Shown here piece by piece: positions 21,665 to 34,594 of a stretch of DNA of 64,000 nucleotides; the first letter of the stretch is position 1, and each line of letters opens with the position of its first letter. The DNA lies in NCBI RefSeq assembly GCF_018687715.1, contig NC_056765.1:10536001-10600000 (forward strand), written 5' to 3'. The stretch comes from Carya illinoinensis (lineage: Eukaryota; Streptophyta; Magnoliopsida; Fagales; Juglandaceae). The translations under genes and the position numbers were made by a program. A model generated the notes under the pieces. The model was not told the DNA's origin. It made no database searches and was given only the letters and a program-made list of their open reading frames with translations.

Positions 21665-22745
21665 AGCTAAATGCAGTCGGTTGCTGCAAGCAGCGTGCAA
21701 ACGGCTCTGACGTGGAAAAATAAATACGGTACCGTTTCAGTGTTTCCCTTATTTCTCTCGTCTCTTTCTCGAAGAATTCATTCTATATTTTTTCTCCAAT
21801 CTCCACTCCCAGATAGTAAAGATTGTTTGATTCTTCTTGGGTCCTGGTAGTGATGATAGAGAAGAGAGATCAAGGGTTGCTGCTTGCCCGTTGACCTTGA
21901 AGCTCCAGCCCAAGATGCTATGTGAGCTAGCGAGCAAATCCGTCAAAGCAGAGAATCCAACGAACATAAATTCTTGGAGGATCTATGAGAGATCTACTTT
22001 AAGTGACGAGTGGCTTACTGGGTTTTGAAGAAAATTGCGAAACCAAAACAAACATAAATTCTTGAAGGATCTGCAGAGAACCCACTGTTTGGTGCGAGAT
22101 TTTGAGATTGATCAAGCATTCGAAAATTGCATCTAAAAGGGTTGGTGAGCTCAAAAGAGGAAAGTGTTAGCACAGCTCGAAAATCAGATTGGAGTAAATT
22201 TCAGACCAGTATAAGTAGTTGATAGGAAAAAAGTGATAGGATTTGAACAAAGAACTCATCTATTTGTTGTTGTTGTTTTTTTTTAACAGCCACGTCTCTT
22301 CATTGGTCTCCCCTTCTTCACCTTTTTAATTGGAACACCAGAAGATGGATTCTAAGCTCCAGGCTCTAACGTGTCTATTAATTGAGGTAGATCTTGTTTG
22401 GAGATTGCCCATCTGTTTTGTCTTGCAAGGATGTTCAACAAACCCATATAGATGGCCATGAAAATAAAGAATGGTGCAGATGCACATGATTGACCCAGAA
22501 CCAAATCTTTGGTTTTTCATTTCAGGTTTTTAGTGCTGGAGTTTCTGATCAAAGGGTTGTGTTTTTAAATGGGTCAGCGACCCAGAACCTGATTTTTTTT
22601 TTTTTTTTGGATCAAAGGGTGCAAAGGGTTGTGTTTTTTGATTAGGCGAACTAAGAAGGCAAAGCTTGGATTTTTTTTTTTTTTAAAACTGACGTGGAGT
22701 CAACGACTGCATACCGGTTGTATATAACGACTGTATGTAGAAAAA
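21665..22745. mobile_element. Possible non-autonomous DNA element with weak inverted ends
   Basis: AAATGCAGTCGGTTGCTGCA at the left (21669 on) and ACATACAGTCGTTATATACA read on the minus strand from the right (about 22740) share a CAGTCG core. Each side also has a CTGACGTGG nearby. A TAGAAAAA word lies outside both ends. The interior has T-rich tracts and no recognised coding sequence. The ends match poorly, so this is tentative. Confidence 0.3.
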
Positions 22746-22945
22746 TTGTTACTTTTATATATTAAGAAATTATTTGAATTTATAAAATATTTTATTTCAT
22801 TTTATTTTATTATTATAATTTTTTAAATTTACACATAAAATATAATAAATAATTCAAAATTTTTAAATCTCTAAATTATACTAATAATATTAAAAAATAA
22901 TATTCTAATAATATTTTATTTAACTTTTAACTTTTGATCTAATTT
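22745..22945. repeat. AT-rich MITE-like repeat, third copy
   Basis: It shares the body words of the repeats at 16565-17155 (TTATTATTATAATTTTTTAAATTT, AATAATATTAAAAAATAATATT). The ends are eroded. Confidence 0.4.
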
Positions 22946-23385
22946 TAAGATCATTTATATATATATATATAATTTATAAATGAGTAAGGACAATATAAAT
23001 TCTAAATAAATAAGATTTGCATAAGATTTTCTTTTAAAAAATACAAAAGAGTATTTTTTATATTTATTTAAAATGAGATCCACTCTTATATAAAGAAACT
23101 GTACATAATTGATTTATTTGAAATTTGTACAAACTATTACTCTCTATAAATTTAGTGTGCAATACATCATTTATTGTGGTTAAGACCAATTTAATTTATA
23201 ATTCATTTCAGCTACCAATCCATGCACCCGACCCGCAGTACATTCACTTCTTGTGATTAAGCAGAATTTTACAATTCATTTGGGCCACCAATCCTCCCGT
23301 GATCCTCAAGGGTAACGGGTGAAAGATTCATCCACTATCACGATCGAGCAGTCGGAAAGACTCAAAATAGTATATATTTACAAAG

Positions 23386-23550
23386 AATTTTATTATATAT
23401 AAATAAAATCACGTATTAATCTGTATATTAATATTAATTTTTTTATATTTAAAATTTAAATTAATATTATTTTTAATAAAATTTATTTTTTAATTAATCA
23501 TAATAAATTAATACATATATTAATATATAAATATGCTTATAATTAAATTT
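23386..23550. repeat. Short palindromic MITE, copy 2
   Basis: It aligns with the element at 19336: ACGTATTAATCTGTATATT near the left end, then TTTAAATTAATATTATTTTTAATAAA and TTAATACATATATTAATAT at the right. Diverged. Confidence 0.55.
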
Positions 23551-23937
23551 TTCCATTTACAAGTTCTCTTCTCACACCGATGCTTCTTCCCCCTCTTTCT
23601 TTTCTTTTTTTGTCTTTTTTTAGTTTATGTTAAAACTGGACGGGGTGCTTTTGGGCCTTTTTTACACCCTCTCATGGGACACCGACGCATTGTTAATCTT
23701 GAAAATTTTTATATTCATTATTCCCACCAACGGCACGTCAATTCTCCTTTAACCTGCAAGGGTAATGATTAAAAGATTCATCCATTATCACGAGCGGTCG
23801 GAAAGACTCAAAAAGAGTTTTTGAGTAATAATATTCTTTTTTTGACCAGACGAAGTACTTCAAAAGAGTTTTAAGTGGTTCAGTTTGAACAATTGGCTAC
23901 GTTTATTGGTGGAGTCTATTTTAAGGAAGAAAAAATT

Positions 23938-24112
23938 TAATTACAAATATAATTATATACTAATATATATATTAATTTTTTGTGATTGATCAAAAAGTAA
24001 ATTTTATTAAAAATAGTATTAATTTAAATTTTAAGTATGAATGAATTAGTATTGATACGTAAATTAGTGCACGACTTTATTTGTATGTAACAAAACTCTT
24101 CAAAGAGTTAAT
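23938..24112. repeat. Short palindromic MITE, copy 3
   Basis: It has the same family layout in the opposite sense: TTACAAATATAATTATATAC, then AGTATTAATTTAAATTTTAA, and TTAGTGCACGACTTTATTTG at the right end. It lies only 0.4 kb from copy 2. Confidence 0.55.
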
Positions 24113-25159
24113 TATCACAAAGATGGAGTATTAAAAAAAAATAACAAATTACTCATCAATTTTAAAAGCCTCAATATACTTAATGAGCTATCAAATCTCA
24201 CAAAAGGAGTTATCTATCTTTTTTTTCTTTGTTTTGGCTGCAGCTCTCACATATCTCAATTTACAAAAAAAAATGTTTATATATGAAATGGCGTGAGAAC
24301 TTAGCTTTCTAAAAATCAACTTGAGCAGGGTGTTGAGCAAATGTGGAGCGAGTAATCTATCTGAATTTTGCTCAAGTAGATGTCGGGTGAATAATCTATA
24401 TGAAGTTCGCTCGAGTCAAGGTAAACCCAAAGTTTGCTTGAACTACAATTAAGCTAAATCTCTGATATGACATTTTCAATCGGAAATCAAGCCACCATTA
24501 CAACACAAATGCAAAAACAGAAACATCAGATGATAGATAAAAAAAAAAACAACTAATGATGCAGAAGGAAGAAAAATCCTTGTATAACCCCGAGGAGTCA
24601 AGACATACTGCGTCAAATAATATATGGAATGAGAAATTAACATATCCTACAAAATCTCTTTCTACAATGATAAATAGAAGATAAAATGAACACATGCAAT
24701 ACATATAGCGGTCAAATGGAAGAGGACACGAGGGAAAATAACCATGTTCAAATATTCAAATATTTTGAATTTTGTCTTGTTTTGTCTTAAAAGTGTTTGG
24801 ACCTATAAAACAGTCATCTCAAAGCCAGCAGATTGGTGATTCTCAACAACTTCCAATTCCTTTCCACTCTTCTCTAAAACCTTTGTTTCAACAGTATTGC
24901 TTTATAAATTCATATTATGGATTTAGTTCAAGGCTTCTGATGATACGTAACTCATTTTAAGAAAAGAAGGAAATGGAATTAATAACCGCACAAACCAAGA
25001 CCTATTGATATAACACAGTCCAATGCTTGAAGATACTTTGTTGGGCAATAGTTGTAGACAAGGAAGTAAAGTGTAAGACATATATCCAAATGAGCATAAA
25101 TATAGCAATTAGAACAAATAGACCGTTGATAGCAAATGCAAAAGCAGAAACATCAAATG
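24113..25159. other. Intergenic sequence, no gene recognised
   Basis: The only structure seen is a two-copy degenerate repeat (about 24318-24425) built on GAGTAATCTATCTGAA / GAATAATCTATATGAA with GCTC(A/G)AG words. Confidence 0.5.
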
Positions 25160-27190
25160 AGAGTGCATTTGGGCCAAATTGAACATGTTTATAGTGACTT
25201 CAATATGGTTTCAATACATGTCCACCAATTTTGAATGGGATGCGGATTCGACAGTGGGAATGTAGATGACCAACATAACAGGTTCAATCTCCATAAGGAT
25301 ATGATATCTATATGAATTCTTCTTCCACCAATGCAAAATCTCAAACTAGGGTGTTTTTTATTCAATCTTGTCTGAAAAATACCTATTCACCTCTGAACCA
25401 AATACTGTAATATTTTCCTCCTCAAAGTATTGATCTACTGCTAAACCAAATTCTTAAAAGTTCAAATTATCACCAATAATATTTGAGGAAGTAGCATTGG
25501 AATTTCTTTGGTCTACATTTGATCTTCCACTACATAGCTCTTGAAACTTGTGGTATTAGTCAATTAAACAATTTAAAAGCCATATCACTTTGGTCTCAAT
25601 TCTATCTCTTTACTTAATCCATTTGTACCTTTTCAACCAAAATGCCATATACTTAATTTTGTATCGAGGGTCAAGGACAAAAGTTATATAAATAATCATG
25701 TTCATCCTATACATGTTTCCCCAATATTTCTCAAACTTAACTTTCATATTAGATGCCATACTCATCAAGTTAACATCATTTTTACACATTTTGTTCAAAG
25801 TGTGCTTAATCGTACAAAACTTCTGAAATAGTATATGTGTGGCCACGTACAATAACTAGAAACTTTCAAGTTGGCATCATAAAAAGTTTTTAAAAAATTT
25901 GAGAAATATCATAACACTTTGCCAATCCTTAAACTTAGGCTTCAAAAGCAATCAATCCTTTATTTCCATAGGCACAAAAACTCTTTTGTATTTTTCAACA
26001 ACACTCAACATTAGGCACGTTGAGTTCCATATAGTAGAAGAATCTAAACATGCCATTTTCCTCTCTCGGTATTCAACCACTTTAACAATTTTTAAACATA
26101 TCAAATCTCGCTGGTGAATACATCACAAACCTTATTGCATTTCTAATATTGGTTACTGCGTCATATATATCTTTTAAACTATCACATACAATGAGGTTTA
26201 AAATAAGTGTACCACAATGCATGTGCAGAAACTCACCTCTCATAATAGTATACTCTTTATCTTTTATACTCATTTTTACATGATCAATAACGACACAATT
26301 AGAAGAGGCATTATCTATAGTGATTTTAAAAAGCTGGTCAATCTCCCAATTAATTTTGATGGACTCTAATATAAAAGTAATGGTCTCACCTCTGTGATTA
26401 GGAATATGGAAAAACCTAATGATTTTCTTCTCCAAGACCCAATTTCTTTCAATGAAGTGACATGTAATATACATATAATTCATGTTTTGTACTAACGTCT
26501 ATATACTGGCTGTAAATAAAATCTTTGACCACTTAAAGAATTCTTTAACTTTTACTTCTCTTAATTGTATAAATTTATAGATTTTTTATTTTTTATTTTT
26601 TTTAAAGGGGTCTAGGATGACAAAGTGTACCCAAGCTCTAAATTAGTCACAAGTTAAGCAAATATCTCAGGCTCCATAAGCCTAAATGACAATTCACATT
26701 AGATGAAATATTTGGCAATCTGCACCCTTGTTTTTTCAAGATTATATTTTCCTAACTCTTAAGGACTAGAATCCTTACCATCCAACATAACTCCTGATTA
26801 TGATGGTGTTTTATCTATTCAAAGTTTTTTTTTTTTTTCTCTAATGGGAGAGACTTGACAAGAAAATCGTAGTTGGTGTGTCAAAGATGAAGTGTCATTT
26901 TTATAATGACATCCAAATTGGCTTGAGCTGTAATTGCATTGGGGTTTAAGGTCAATTGATTCAATAGCACCAACCTTCATAAAATGATCTCATAACATAG
27001 ACTAATTGCTAACCTTTTTGGCTATTTTTGCATTTGGAGGGACGGATTGTGTTGGATTTTCGGTATTAATAAAAGAAGGCATTAAAGGATTAGTGTTTTC
27101 CTCCAAATCCAATGATATATGAGTAGAACAAGAACCATCACAACCACCATTGGTTGTTGTACTGCTAAAACCATTAAAACTATCCTCCAT
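25160..27190 (-). pseudogene. Broken hAT transposase related to the one at 11260-13485
   Basis: Read on the minus strand, the order of the family is preserved. The start MEDSFNGFSSTTTNGG is near 27190 and the zinc-finger remnant near 26950-26850. The catalytic region MNYMYITCHFIERNW to FKITIDNASSN is at 26483-26300, the C-x2-H region (HMHCGTLILNL, with His lost) near 26200, and KVKFEKYWGN...FVLDPRYK at 25760-25640. The C-terminal FEILHWWKKNS is near 25330. Stops and frameshifts separate all pieces, and ESAFS has become ESASHS. Wording is clearly homologous to the intact transposase but strongly diverged, so this is an older insertion from a related family. Terminal repeats were not found. Confidence 0.85.
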
Positions 27191-28586
27191 ACATTTTAAA
27201 AGAATAACGAGAGAAAAATATAATAGAAATCCAATGAACAATAACATAAGTTATTATAATCCAACACAAGCTAGATTCAAATACTATAGCATGATTTGCT
27301 AAATTGCTAATGTTATTGACAAAACTCAATAACCACAAAATACAAACCATATATGTAAATTGATCAGATTTGATATTACCTAATTGTTCTTGTATATTAA
27401 CACAAATCTTTACCAATTCACTTAACAAATTGGTTAGTCATCAATCATGCAATTATTTAATAATTAAGCAATAACATAAAGTAAATAAATTACATAACAC
27501 CAAGATTAGTAATGAAGGGAAATCCTTTAAAGAACTCTTTAAAGGTAAAAGCTTATGTGGCAGCTAAACCTAGAAAGGTTAATTTATTATTTAAAAATCA
27601 AGTATAAGTCTCAATCATAAAATTTTTGTCAATTGACTCTCTTATTAGACACAACAAATGACCTGTTTGTCTCTACCACAGTAGTAGGCAGAACCTTTAA
27701 CGATCTTCAAATGTTGATGTTTTCTCCTGGAACTCCAGTGGCTGAATCACAATCACGCTATCTAAATCTTGGATCAATGACCACACTCTGAGAGAAACAA
27801 TATGAAAATCCTCCAAGGAATTTTCTCACCAAAATATGTACTGGAAAGTATTCTAAAAAAATATCCAGAATTAAATCTCTACATATTCTAACTAATAGGG
27901 TTTTTTTTAATAAACAATTTGAAAGCAGTTTGAATTGCAATAGGATTGTGCTGATGGAGCGACTTTGTCACGAGGGACTCTTGTGATGGGATGCTGACAC
28001 CTGACATTTAATATTCTCAGGATTAGCAATTTTTCATTTAAACTCTTCTCTTGATAATTACAGAACCCTTGGAACTCGATTTTTACACTCTTGACTTATT
28101 CAAAACACTTCTTAATAATTTTAAGATAAACTCAAAATAGTTATAGATAAAGTCAATTATTTTACATTTATTCAAATTACAAAACCAAAACTAAGATGAA
28201 GTCTATCATCTCAGTCATCTAGTTCTATCCAAATGTATCAACTTAGTCACTTAATCTTAGCCAAACTCTTTTATCTACAAAAATTGATTAAAAAAAAAAC
28301 CCTATCACTAATGATACGGCCGGCCTTTGTATAAATGAGACAAAAAAAAAAAAACAAAAAACAAATAATCAATCTAATTAAATATGCACAATCAAGATTC
28401 TGGTGTAGAATAGATTAGTTGGCTTAAGATACTTCACAAGTTGGAACTCTTCCATTAATATATAAACACTGGCCTATGAGGATCTAGTACTACTTATAGT
28501 TCACTTTCCTTCTCTCCAGTTATGGTAATGAATTTTCATATGTTGTTCTAAATCATGGGGCCATGTTGGTCAGATGAGTATGAATT
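27191..28586. other. Intergenic sequence, no gene recognised
   Basis: Short open frames only, without recognisable domains. It may contain the eroded flank of the hAT pseudogene. Confidence 0.5.
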
Positions 28587-28668
28587 CACTACAAGAGATT
28601 GACTCTTTTAGGACAAAAATTTTAGTTCCAAAAGATAGGACGAAAAAACAGCGTTCCAAGGTCATCCC

Positions 28669-30859
28669 TGTGATGCCCCCAACTCCCACGTACGGACACG
28701 TGGAAATCGAAGTGTCGAGATAATGACAACACGGGTCACCATCCTATCGCCAAGTGCCAAGTGTGTGTACATGCAACAAGTGTACAATAAAATCACACAG
28801 TGGATAATAAAAGTCTTATAACTAAGTACCAGAATTTTTGTTTAATACAAACCCGTTTAAACCGCACATAATAAAATATTACAAGTCTCAAATATCGTTT
28901 CAAAACCAAATTACAAGACATAAAAACTAGTAGAGATATTTTTTTGACATAAACAACTCCAAATCAAAACTCTGGCAGAGCCGCCTCCTCGGGCTCAGCC
29001 TCCTCCTCCTCCTCAACATCTACATCAAAATCTACGGTACCAAATGGTGCCGCAGGTAAGTAATGGTCCAAACGCCATAAGATAAAAATATATTAAATTC
29101 AACAATATGCATGAAAGGATGCCAAATGCACATATCCCATAAATCCACATTTTTCCACGCACGCCAAAAGTTTCATTTAGCCCCAAAAACATATTACTTT
29201 CCAACTCAAGCCAAAAGTCACATTTGGCCCAAATCCAACTCAATTCAATATCCAATTAATCCGAATGCACCATTACCTCCCCTAGGGGTCATCCGCACAC
29301 TCTGATTCCCATCGTCACACCACGGGTAACGACCATGCATGTGACTTCGTAACGAGCGATGCCCAGTTCCTTGCCCTGCGCGTACGTAGCCAAGCGTCCT
29401 TTAGCCCCCGCCAGTAGAGGGGCCACGGAGTCAGTACGAGAACATTACCATCCCGCCTGCTCTTATTGTTGCCCAGCAACAACCTAGGGATGTCACTTAA
29501 TATATTACGCTCCCGAGTGACCAAAAGAGCTCCACCGAGATAATACCCCATCTCAGCTTGGGGTCGTGATACACACGCACCTGAAAATCCATTTACACAG
29601 ATAAAACTAGTTTGTCTCAAATTAATACATGCACATGAATGCACCATACAATGCACACCTCAAGACAAAATTGATTAACAAATCACAACATCAACAATAA
29701 CCAAACAACTCTGTCCTCATATCCATCCGACCCCCGACTGCTCGGACTCAGTCCGGAATTAACCAACCAGTCAATGAATTTATTGTAAAATCAATAATAT
29801 ATTTAAATTTAAAATAGAGTTTAGAAAATACTTACAGCACTATATGATAATTTTCAAAGGATCAAGGAGCTGCAAACGGCAGAGAAAAAGCAACGTAACA
29901 GTGTAAAATACACTGTGGCCGTGGGTTGTAAAATACCTACTTTTGAATAGGGACAAACCAAGACTTGGGATTGATAGGAAATGACCTAGAGGTATTTATG
30001 AAATTAATGGAAGTGAGAGTTGGCCGTGGGTGGCGGTGAAAATGGCGGTGGAAGCGAAAAAAGGGTAAAACAAAGATGAGCTCGTGGGGGCTGCTCCGGC
30101 AACGGATCGGAGCTGAAAATAGGTGGTTTAGGACGGCAAGAGGTAGGTGATGATATGGTGAAGAAATGGTGGCCGGAGGTGGAACAACGACAACGAAATG
30201 GAGGAAAAACCGTGTGACTTAGAGGAGCTCGTGGCGGCTAACGGCGGCTCGGATGGAGGTGAAACTTGGTGGGGAGGTGCACCGGCCGGAGGGGAAGATT
30301 TCTGGGTGGGTGGTGTTGACCACGTCACCGGTAAGTGGCGGCACTGGGTGGGGGAAGAAAAACGGCGATAGTGAGGAGAAAGAGAGAGTGCGTCGCGCGC
30401 GGGAGGAGAAACGGAAAAGAAGAAGAAAAAAGAAAGAAAGAAGAAAAGAAAGAAAAGAGAAAGAAAAAGAAAAGAGAAAAAGAAAAAGAGAAAAGAAAAG
30501 ATGGGGAAAAGAAATGAGGTCCAATCCTTACCTCTGGAATCCAGAAACTGATCCGACGAAAACAATTTTAAAAGCTATAAAACGACTAAAATAATTTAAA
30601 CACCACATTAAGCTAAAATATAATAAATAATTAGTAAAAACTAACAACTAAATTTTAAATCTAAAAACAAACTAAAATAAATTATATAGCAATTTAAACT
30701 CAAAACGATAATTAATATTAAGAAAGCTCGACAAAACAAATATTACAACTAAATAAATCTAAATAAAATACGATAATTTAAAATAAAAGAACTAATATTT
30801 TAATTAAATTAAAAAAAAAATCCATTCAGTGAAAATACACGTAAAATCGGGATATCAAA
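28669..30859 (-). repeat. 3' LTR of the Gypsy element (left copy)
   Basis: It starts TGTGATGCCCCCAACTCC and ends at ATATCAAA. It aligns along its length with 35798-37933 with scattered substitutions and small indels. It contains a long purine-rich AAAGAAAG tract (about 30410-30510), which in the element's sense is a polypyrimidine leader-like region. The left copy holds a 60-base segment (about 29127-29170) that is absent from the right copy. Confidence 0.92.
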
Positions 30860-30872
30860 TCCTCCCTCCCTT
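30860..30872 (-). promoter_or_regulatory. Polypurine tract of the Gypsy element
   Basis: On the minus strand AAGGGAGGGAGGA abuts the inner edge of the 3' LTR. This is the expected plus-strand primer. Confidence 0.8.
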
Positions 30873-30970
30873 AAAATAAATTTTGTCCTAGAAATTTGCA
30901 AGATCAAACACTAACTTTAAGGCAAACCATAAGATTCCACTGAGACCAAGTTTAAGAAACGTATCGTCAT

Positions 30971-31690
30971 TTACTCAAACAAATAGGGATACTGCTCTCT
31001 CATATCTGCTTCTCTCTCCCAAGAGAAATCTTGACCTAACGGATCTCCCCATGCCACCTTTATCAGAGGTATCGTCTTGGATCTCAACTGTTGCTCTTTC
31101 CAATCCATAATCTGCGAAGGAAAAACCTCATAAGTAAGATCTGGTTGCAGCTGAATATGCTCTAGGTTGACAAAGCATGGCTCGTGTTGGCCAAAACTCT
31201 TCTTCAAGGATGATACATGGAAGACATTGTGAATTTCTCCAAAATATTCTGACAATGCAATTCTATAAGCAATGGGCCCTACCTTCTCCAAAATCTAAAA
31301 AGGGCCAACATATCTCGGATCCAGTTTCCTCCTTTTACCAAAACGCTTAACTCCTTTCATGGGAGAGACTTTGAGATAAACCCAATCACCTTTCTCAAAA
31401 GATAATTCTCTCTTCCTTGTATCTGCATAGCTTTTCTGACGACTTTGAGCTGTCGCCATTTTATCCCTTATAATCCGAACTTGACTTTGCATTTCTTGAA
31501 TCAATTCGGGCCCAATTATTTTATTCTCTCCAACTTCATCCTAACACAATGGCGATCTACACTTCCTCCTATAAAGAGTTTCATAAGGAGCCATCTGGAT
31601 GGATACATGGAAACTATTATTATAAGCAAATTCTATGAGCGGCAAGTGATTTTCCCAACTTCTTTGAAATTTCATAACACATGCTCGTAA
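30971..31690 (-). pseudogene. Gypsy integrase C-terminus and chromodomain, broken
   Basis: The minus strand reads an integrase C-terminal region (ADTRKRELSFEKGDWVYLKV, then RKLDPRYVGPF). A TAG stop follows at about 31292-31294, then ILEKVGPIAYRIALSEYFGE and VFHVSSLKKSF. The end, VFPSQIMDWKEQQLRSKTIP through DFSWEREADMREQYPYLFE, matches the Tekay-type chromodomain, which in chromoviruses guides integration to chromatin. The frame is also shifted relative to the upstream integrase core near 31700-31790. Confidence 0.85.
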
Positions 31691-33909
31691 CATATCTTCA
31701 AGGGTCTGAATAGTGTGCTCTTGATTGGCCTTTCGTCTAAAGGTGATATGCAGTACTAAACTTCAACTTAGTACCCGATGCTGCCTGTAAACTTTTTCAA
31801 AAATGAGATGTGAACCTTGGGTCCCGATCAGATACAATACTCTTCGGTATACTGTGAAATCGCACTATTTCTTTTACGTACAAGCGAGTCAACTTACCCA
31901 AGGAATCAGTACTATTAACAGGCAAGAAATGAGCATTCTTAGTTAACCGGTCCACAATTACCCAAATCGAGTTCTTTCCACTAAGAGTCCTCGGTAAGCC
32001 CACTACAAAATCAATCGTGATGTCGTCCCATTTCCACTCAGGAATAGGGAGCGGTTGAAGCATACCTGCGGGTCTTTGATGTTCGGCTTTGACTTGACGG
32101 CATGTGTCACATCTCTCAATATACAAGGCAATATCCTTCTTCATCCCTTCCCACCAATAATTTTTCTTCAAATCTCGATACATCTTCATACTACCAGGAT
32201 GAACTGAATAAGGGGCTGCATGAGCTTCTGCCATAATTCGCTCCTTGAAGTCTAAATCTTTGGGGATTACTCTACGATCTCGGAACCGAAGAATTCTATC
32301 CTTATCCATATTATAATGCAATGACCCTTTATATTTTTTGACTCTTTTTCTAATATCTAATAGCTTCGGGTCCTTCCTTTGAAGATTTTTCAATTCCTCA
32401 AAATCAACTACTTGAATATCAAGAATTGAAGATGACACTTCCTCTTGTTGTGAACTTTCAATAAAAAGTCTTCTCATCCTGCAAAGTAAAAAATCCAATC
32501 CTGACAATTCAGCTTCATCTTCTAAGTGCGACTTTAGAGTCAAAGCATCTGCAACTATATTTGCCTTCCCTGGATGATACTTGATCTCGCACTGGTAATC
32601 ACTGATTAAATCTAGCCATCGCCTCTGCCTCATGTTTAGATTCTTCTGAGAAAACAAGTGCTTCAAACTCTTATGATCGGTGTAGACTTCACAAACTTCT
32701 CCATACAAATAGTGCCGCCAGATCTTAAGAGCAAACACGATCGCTGACAATTCTAAATCATGCATCAGATAATTTTTCTCATGATCTTTCAGCTGACGAG
32801 ATGCATAAGCAACCACCCGTCCCTCCTGCATAAGAACACATCCCAAACCAAATTTAGACGCATCGCTGAAAACTACAAATGGCTTGTGCGGTTCTAAAAG
32901 TGCTAACATTGGTGCAGTTGTCAGTCTCTTCTTCAATTCTTGGAAATTTCTCTCGCACTTGTCTGACCAAATAAATTCTGCATTCTTTCTAGTCAAAGTA
33001 GTGAGAGGCCTAGATAATTGAGAAAATCCCTCCACAAATCTTTGATAATATCCGGCAAGTCCCAAGAAACTCCGAATCTCACGCACGGTTATAGGACGCT
33101 GCCATGACAAAATAGCTTCCACCTTGTTAGGATCAACAGCCACCTTGTCTCGAGAAATCACATGCCCAAGAAATTTAACTTCTTCCAACCAAAATTCACA
33201 TTTGCTGAGCTTTGCATACAGCTGATGTTCTTTTAACTTTCCAAGTACTAAACGAAGATGATAAGCATGTTCATCAAAATCTCGAGAATAAATTAAATTA
33301 TCATCAATGAAAACCACCACAAAGGAATCCAAATAAGGTCGAAATACCCGATTAATTAAATCCATAAAAATTGCAGGGGCATTGGCTAACCCAAAAGGCA
33401 TCACCTTAAATTCATAATGCCTATATCTCAATTTAAAAGTAGTTTTGGGTATATCCTTATCTCTTATCCGTCTGGTAGTATCCTGATCCCAAATCAATTT
33501 TCGAGAATACAGCTGCTCCTTGAAGCTGATTAAACAAATCGTCGATCCGTGGAAGAGGATACTTATTCTTGATGGTTATCTTATTTAATTATCGATAATC
33601 AATGCACATTCTGAGAGTACCATCTTTCTTCTTAACAAACAGCACTAGTGCACCCCATGGCAAAGTACTTGGCTGAATAAACCTCTTATCTACCAATTCT
33701 TGCAACTGAACCTTCAACTCGTTTAATTCAGCTGGTGCCATACGGTAAGGGGCTTTATGTATAAGAGTAGCTCCAGGTTCCAAGTCAATAACAAACTCCA
33801 ACTCACGAACAGGGGGTAACCTAGACAAATCACCCACAAACACGTCAAGAAATTCTTCCACAATTGGGATATCTACTAAAGACTTCTTCTCAGACGGCGT
33901 AGACACCAT
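31691..33909 (-). pseudogene. Gypsy RT, RNase H and integrase core, interrupted
   Basis: The RT start is [20 protein letters not shown] (33909), continuing through [18 protein letters not shown] to MCIDYR. There a stop replaces a sense codon (about 33586-33588), and about 90 bases of disturbed frame follow. The long open part 33497-31797 has the RT box [11 protein letters not shown] with both Asp kept, RNase H ([24 protein letters not shown]), the integrase zinc region ([14 protein letters not shown]) and the core with [11 protein letters not shown] and [13 protein letters not shown]. It ends in a stop before the third catalytic acid. The wording is typical of Tekay/Del elements. The copy is not functional as read. 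Confidence 0.92.
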
Positions 33910-34401
33910 TTAGACTAAGAAGGCATCCGCTCCACAAGCAATCTCTCTTTTCACTTGAATTGCCGATATGACTACCGGCCTTTCCTTTAGCTTACTTCTC
34001 GCAAATTCCAAATAATCACCATCTGGGAGCTGAAAGCTAATTACTCGACTTTTACAATTAATACTCACAGAATATCGATATAGCCAATCTATCCCAAGGA
34101 TAATATCAAATCCTAGCAGCTTGAATACAACCAAATCTGCATCAAGAAATCTTCCACCAAAATTCAAAGGACAGCCCAACGCAACTTTGGAACACCACAC
34201 CACTTCACCATTTGGGAGAGTCACTACTAATGATTTTGGCAAAGGTCCCGTAATCAGATTGCATATCCGTGTGAAAGTAGAAAATACAAACGACTGAGAT
34301 GCACCTGAATCAAACAAAGTGCAAGCATAATAATCATGCAAACGGACTCTTCTTGAACCAATCACATTTACCAATGAAATCCAAAACATAGAAAAAGTCA
34401 A
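33910..34401 (-). pseudogene. Gypsy aspartic protease region
   Basis: The minus-strand frame reads CTLFDSGASQSFVFSTF, with the catalytic DSGA intact. VVTLPNGEVVWCSKVALGCP and FDIILGIDWLYRYSVSINC follow, the usual chromovirus protease wording. It is in frame with neither gag nor RT here because of stops at both ends. Confidence 0.85.
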
Positions 34402-34594
34402 ATCACACCAAAAATCAAATCCAGAAGTAAACTAGATCCATACTTGTAATCACTCCAGCATCGTGGGTCGCTGGTGCCTCATCATCAACCTCTCCGGGTG
34501 TAACAGCATATACCCTAGCCTACACTACTTGCCTCTGATTAGTTCTTCCACCACGTCGACCTCCACGGCTTCCTTGAACTCTAACAGGGCACTC

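Noticed and set aside
21665..22745. A confident Mutator-type element
   Set aside because: The inverted ends share only a short core and no clear 9-bp target duplication was found, so it is listed only as a weak candidate.
25160..27190. A functional second hAT transposase
   Set aside because: Frames are broken by many stops and the conserved CxxH and C-terminal acid motifs are altered.
30128..30565. 145-codon minus-strand frame rich in Phe and Ser (and its twins at 37221-37607 and 56712-56981)
   Set aside because: It is a translation of the polypyrimidine part of three related LTRs, low complexity in every frame, so not a protein gene.
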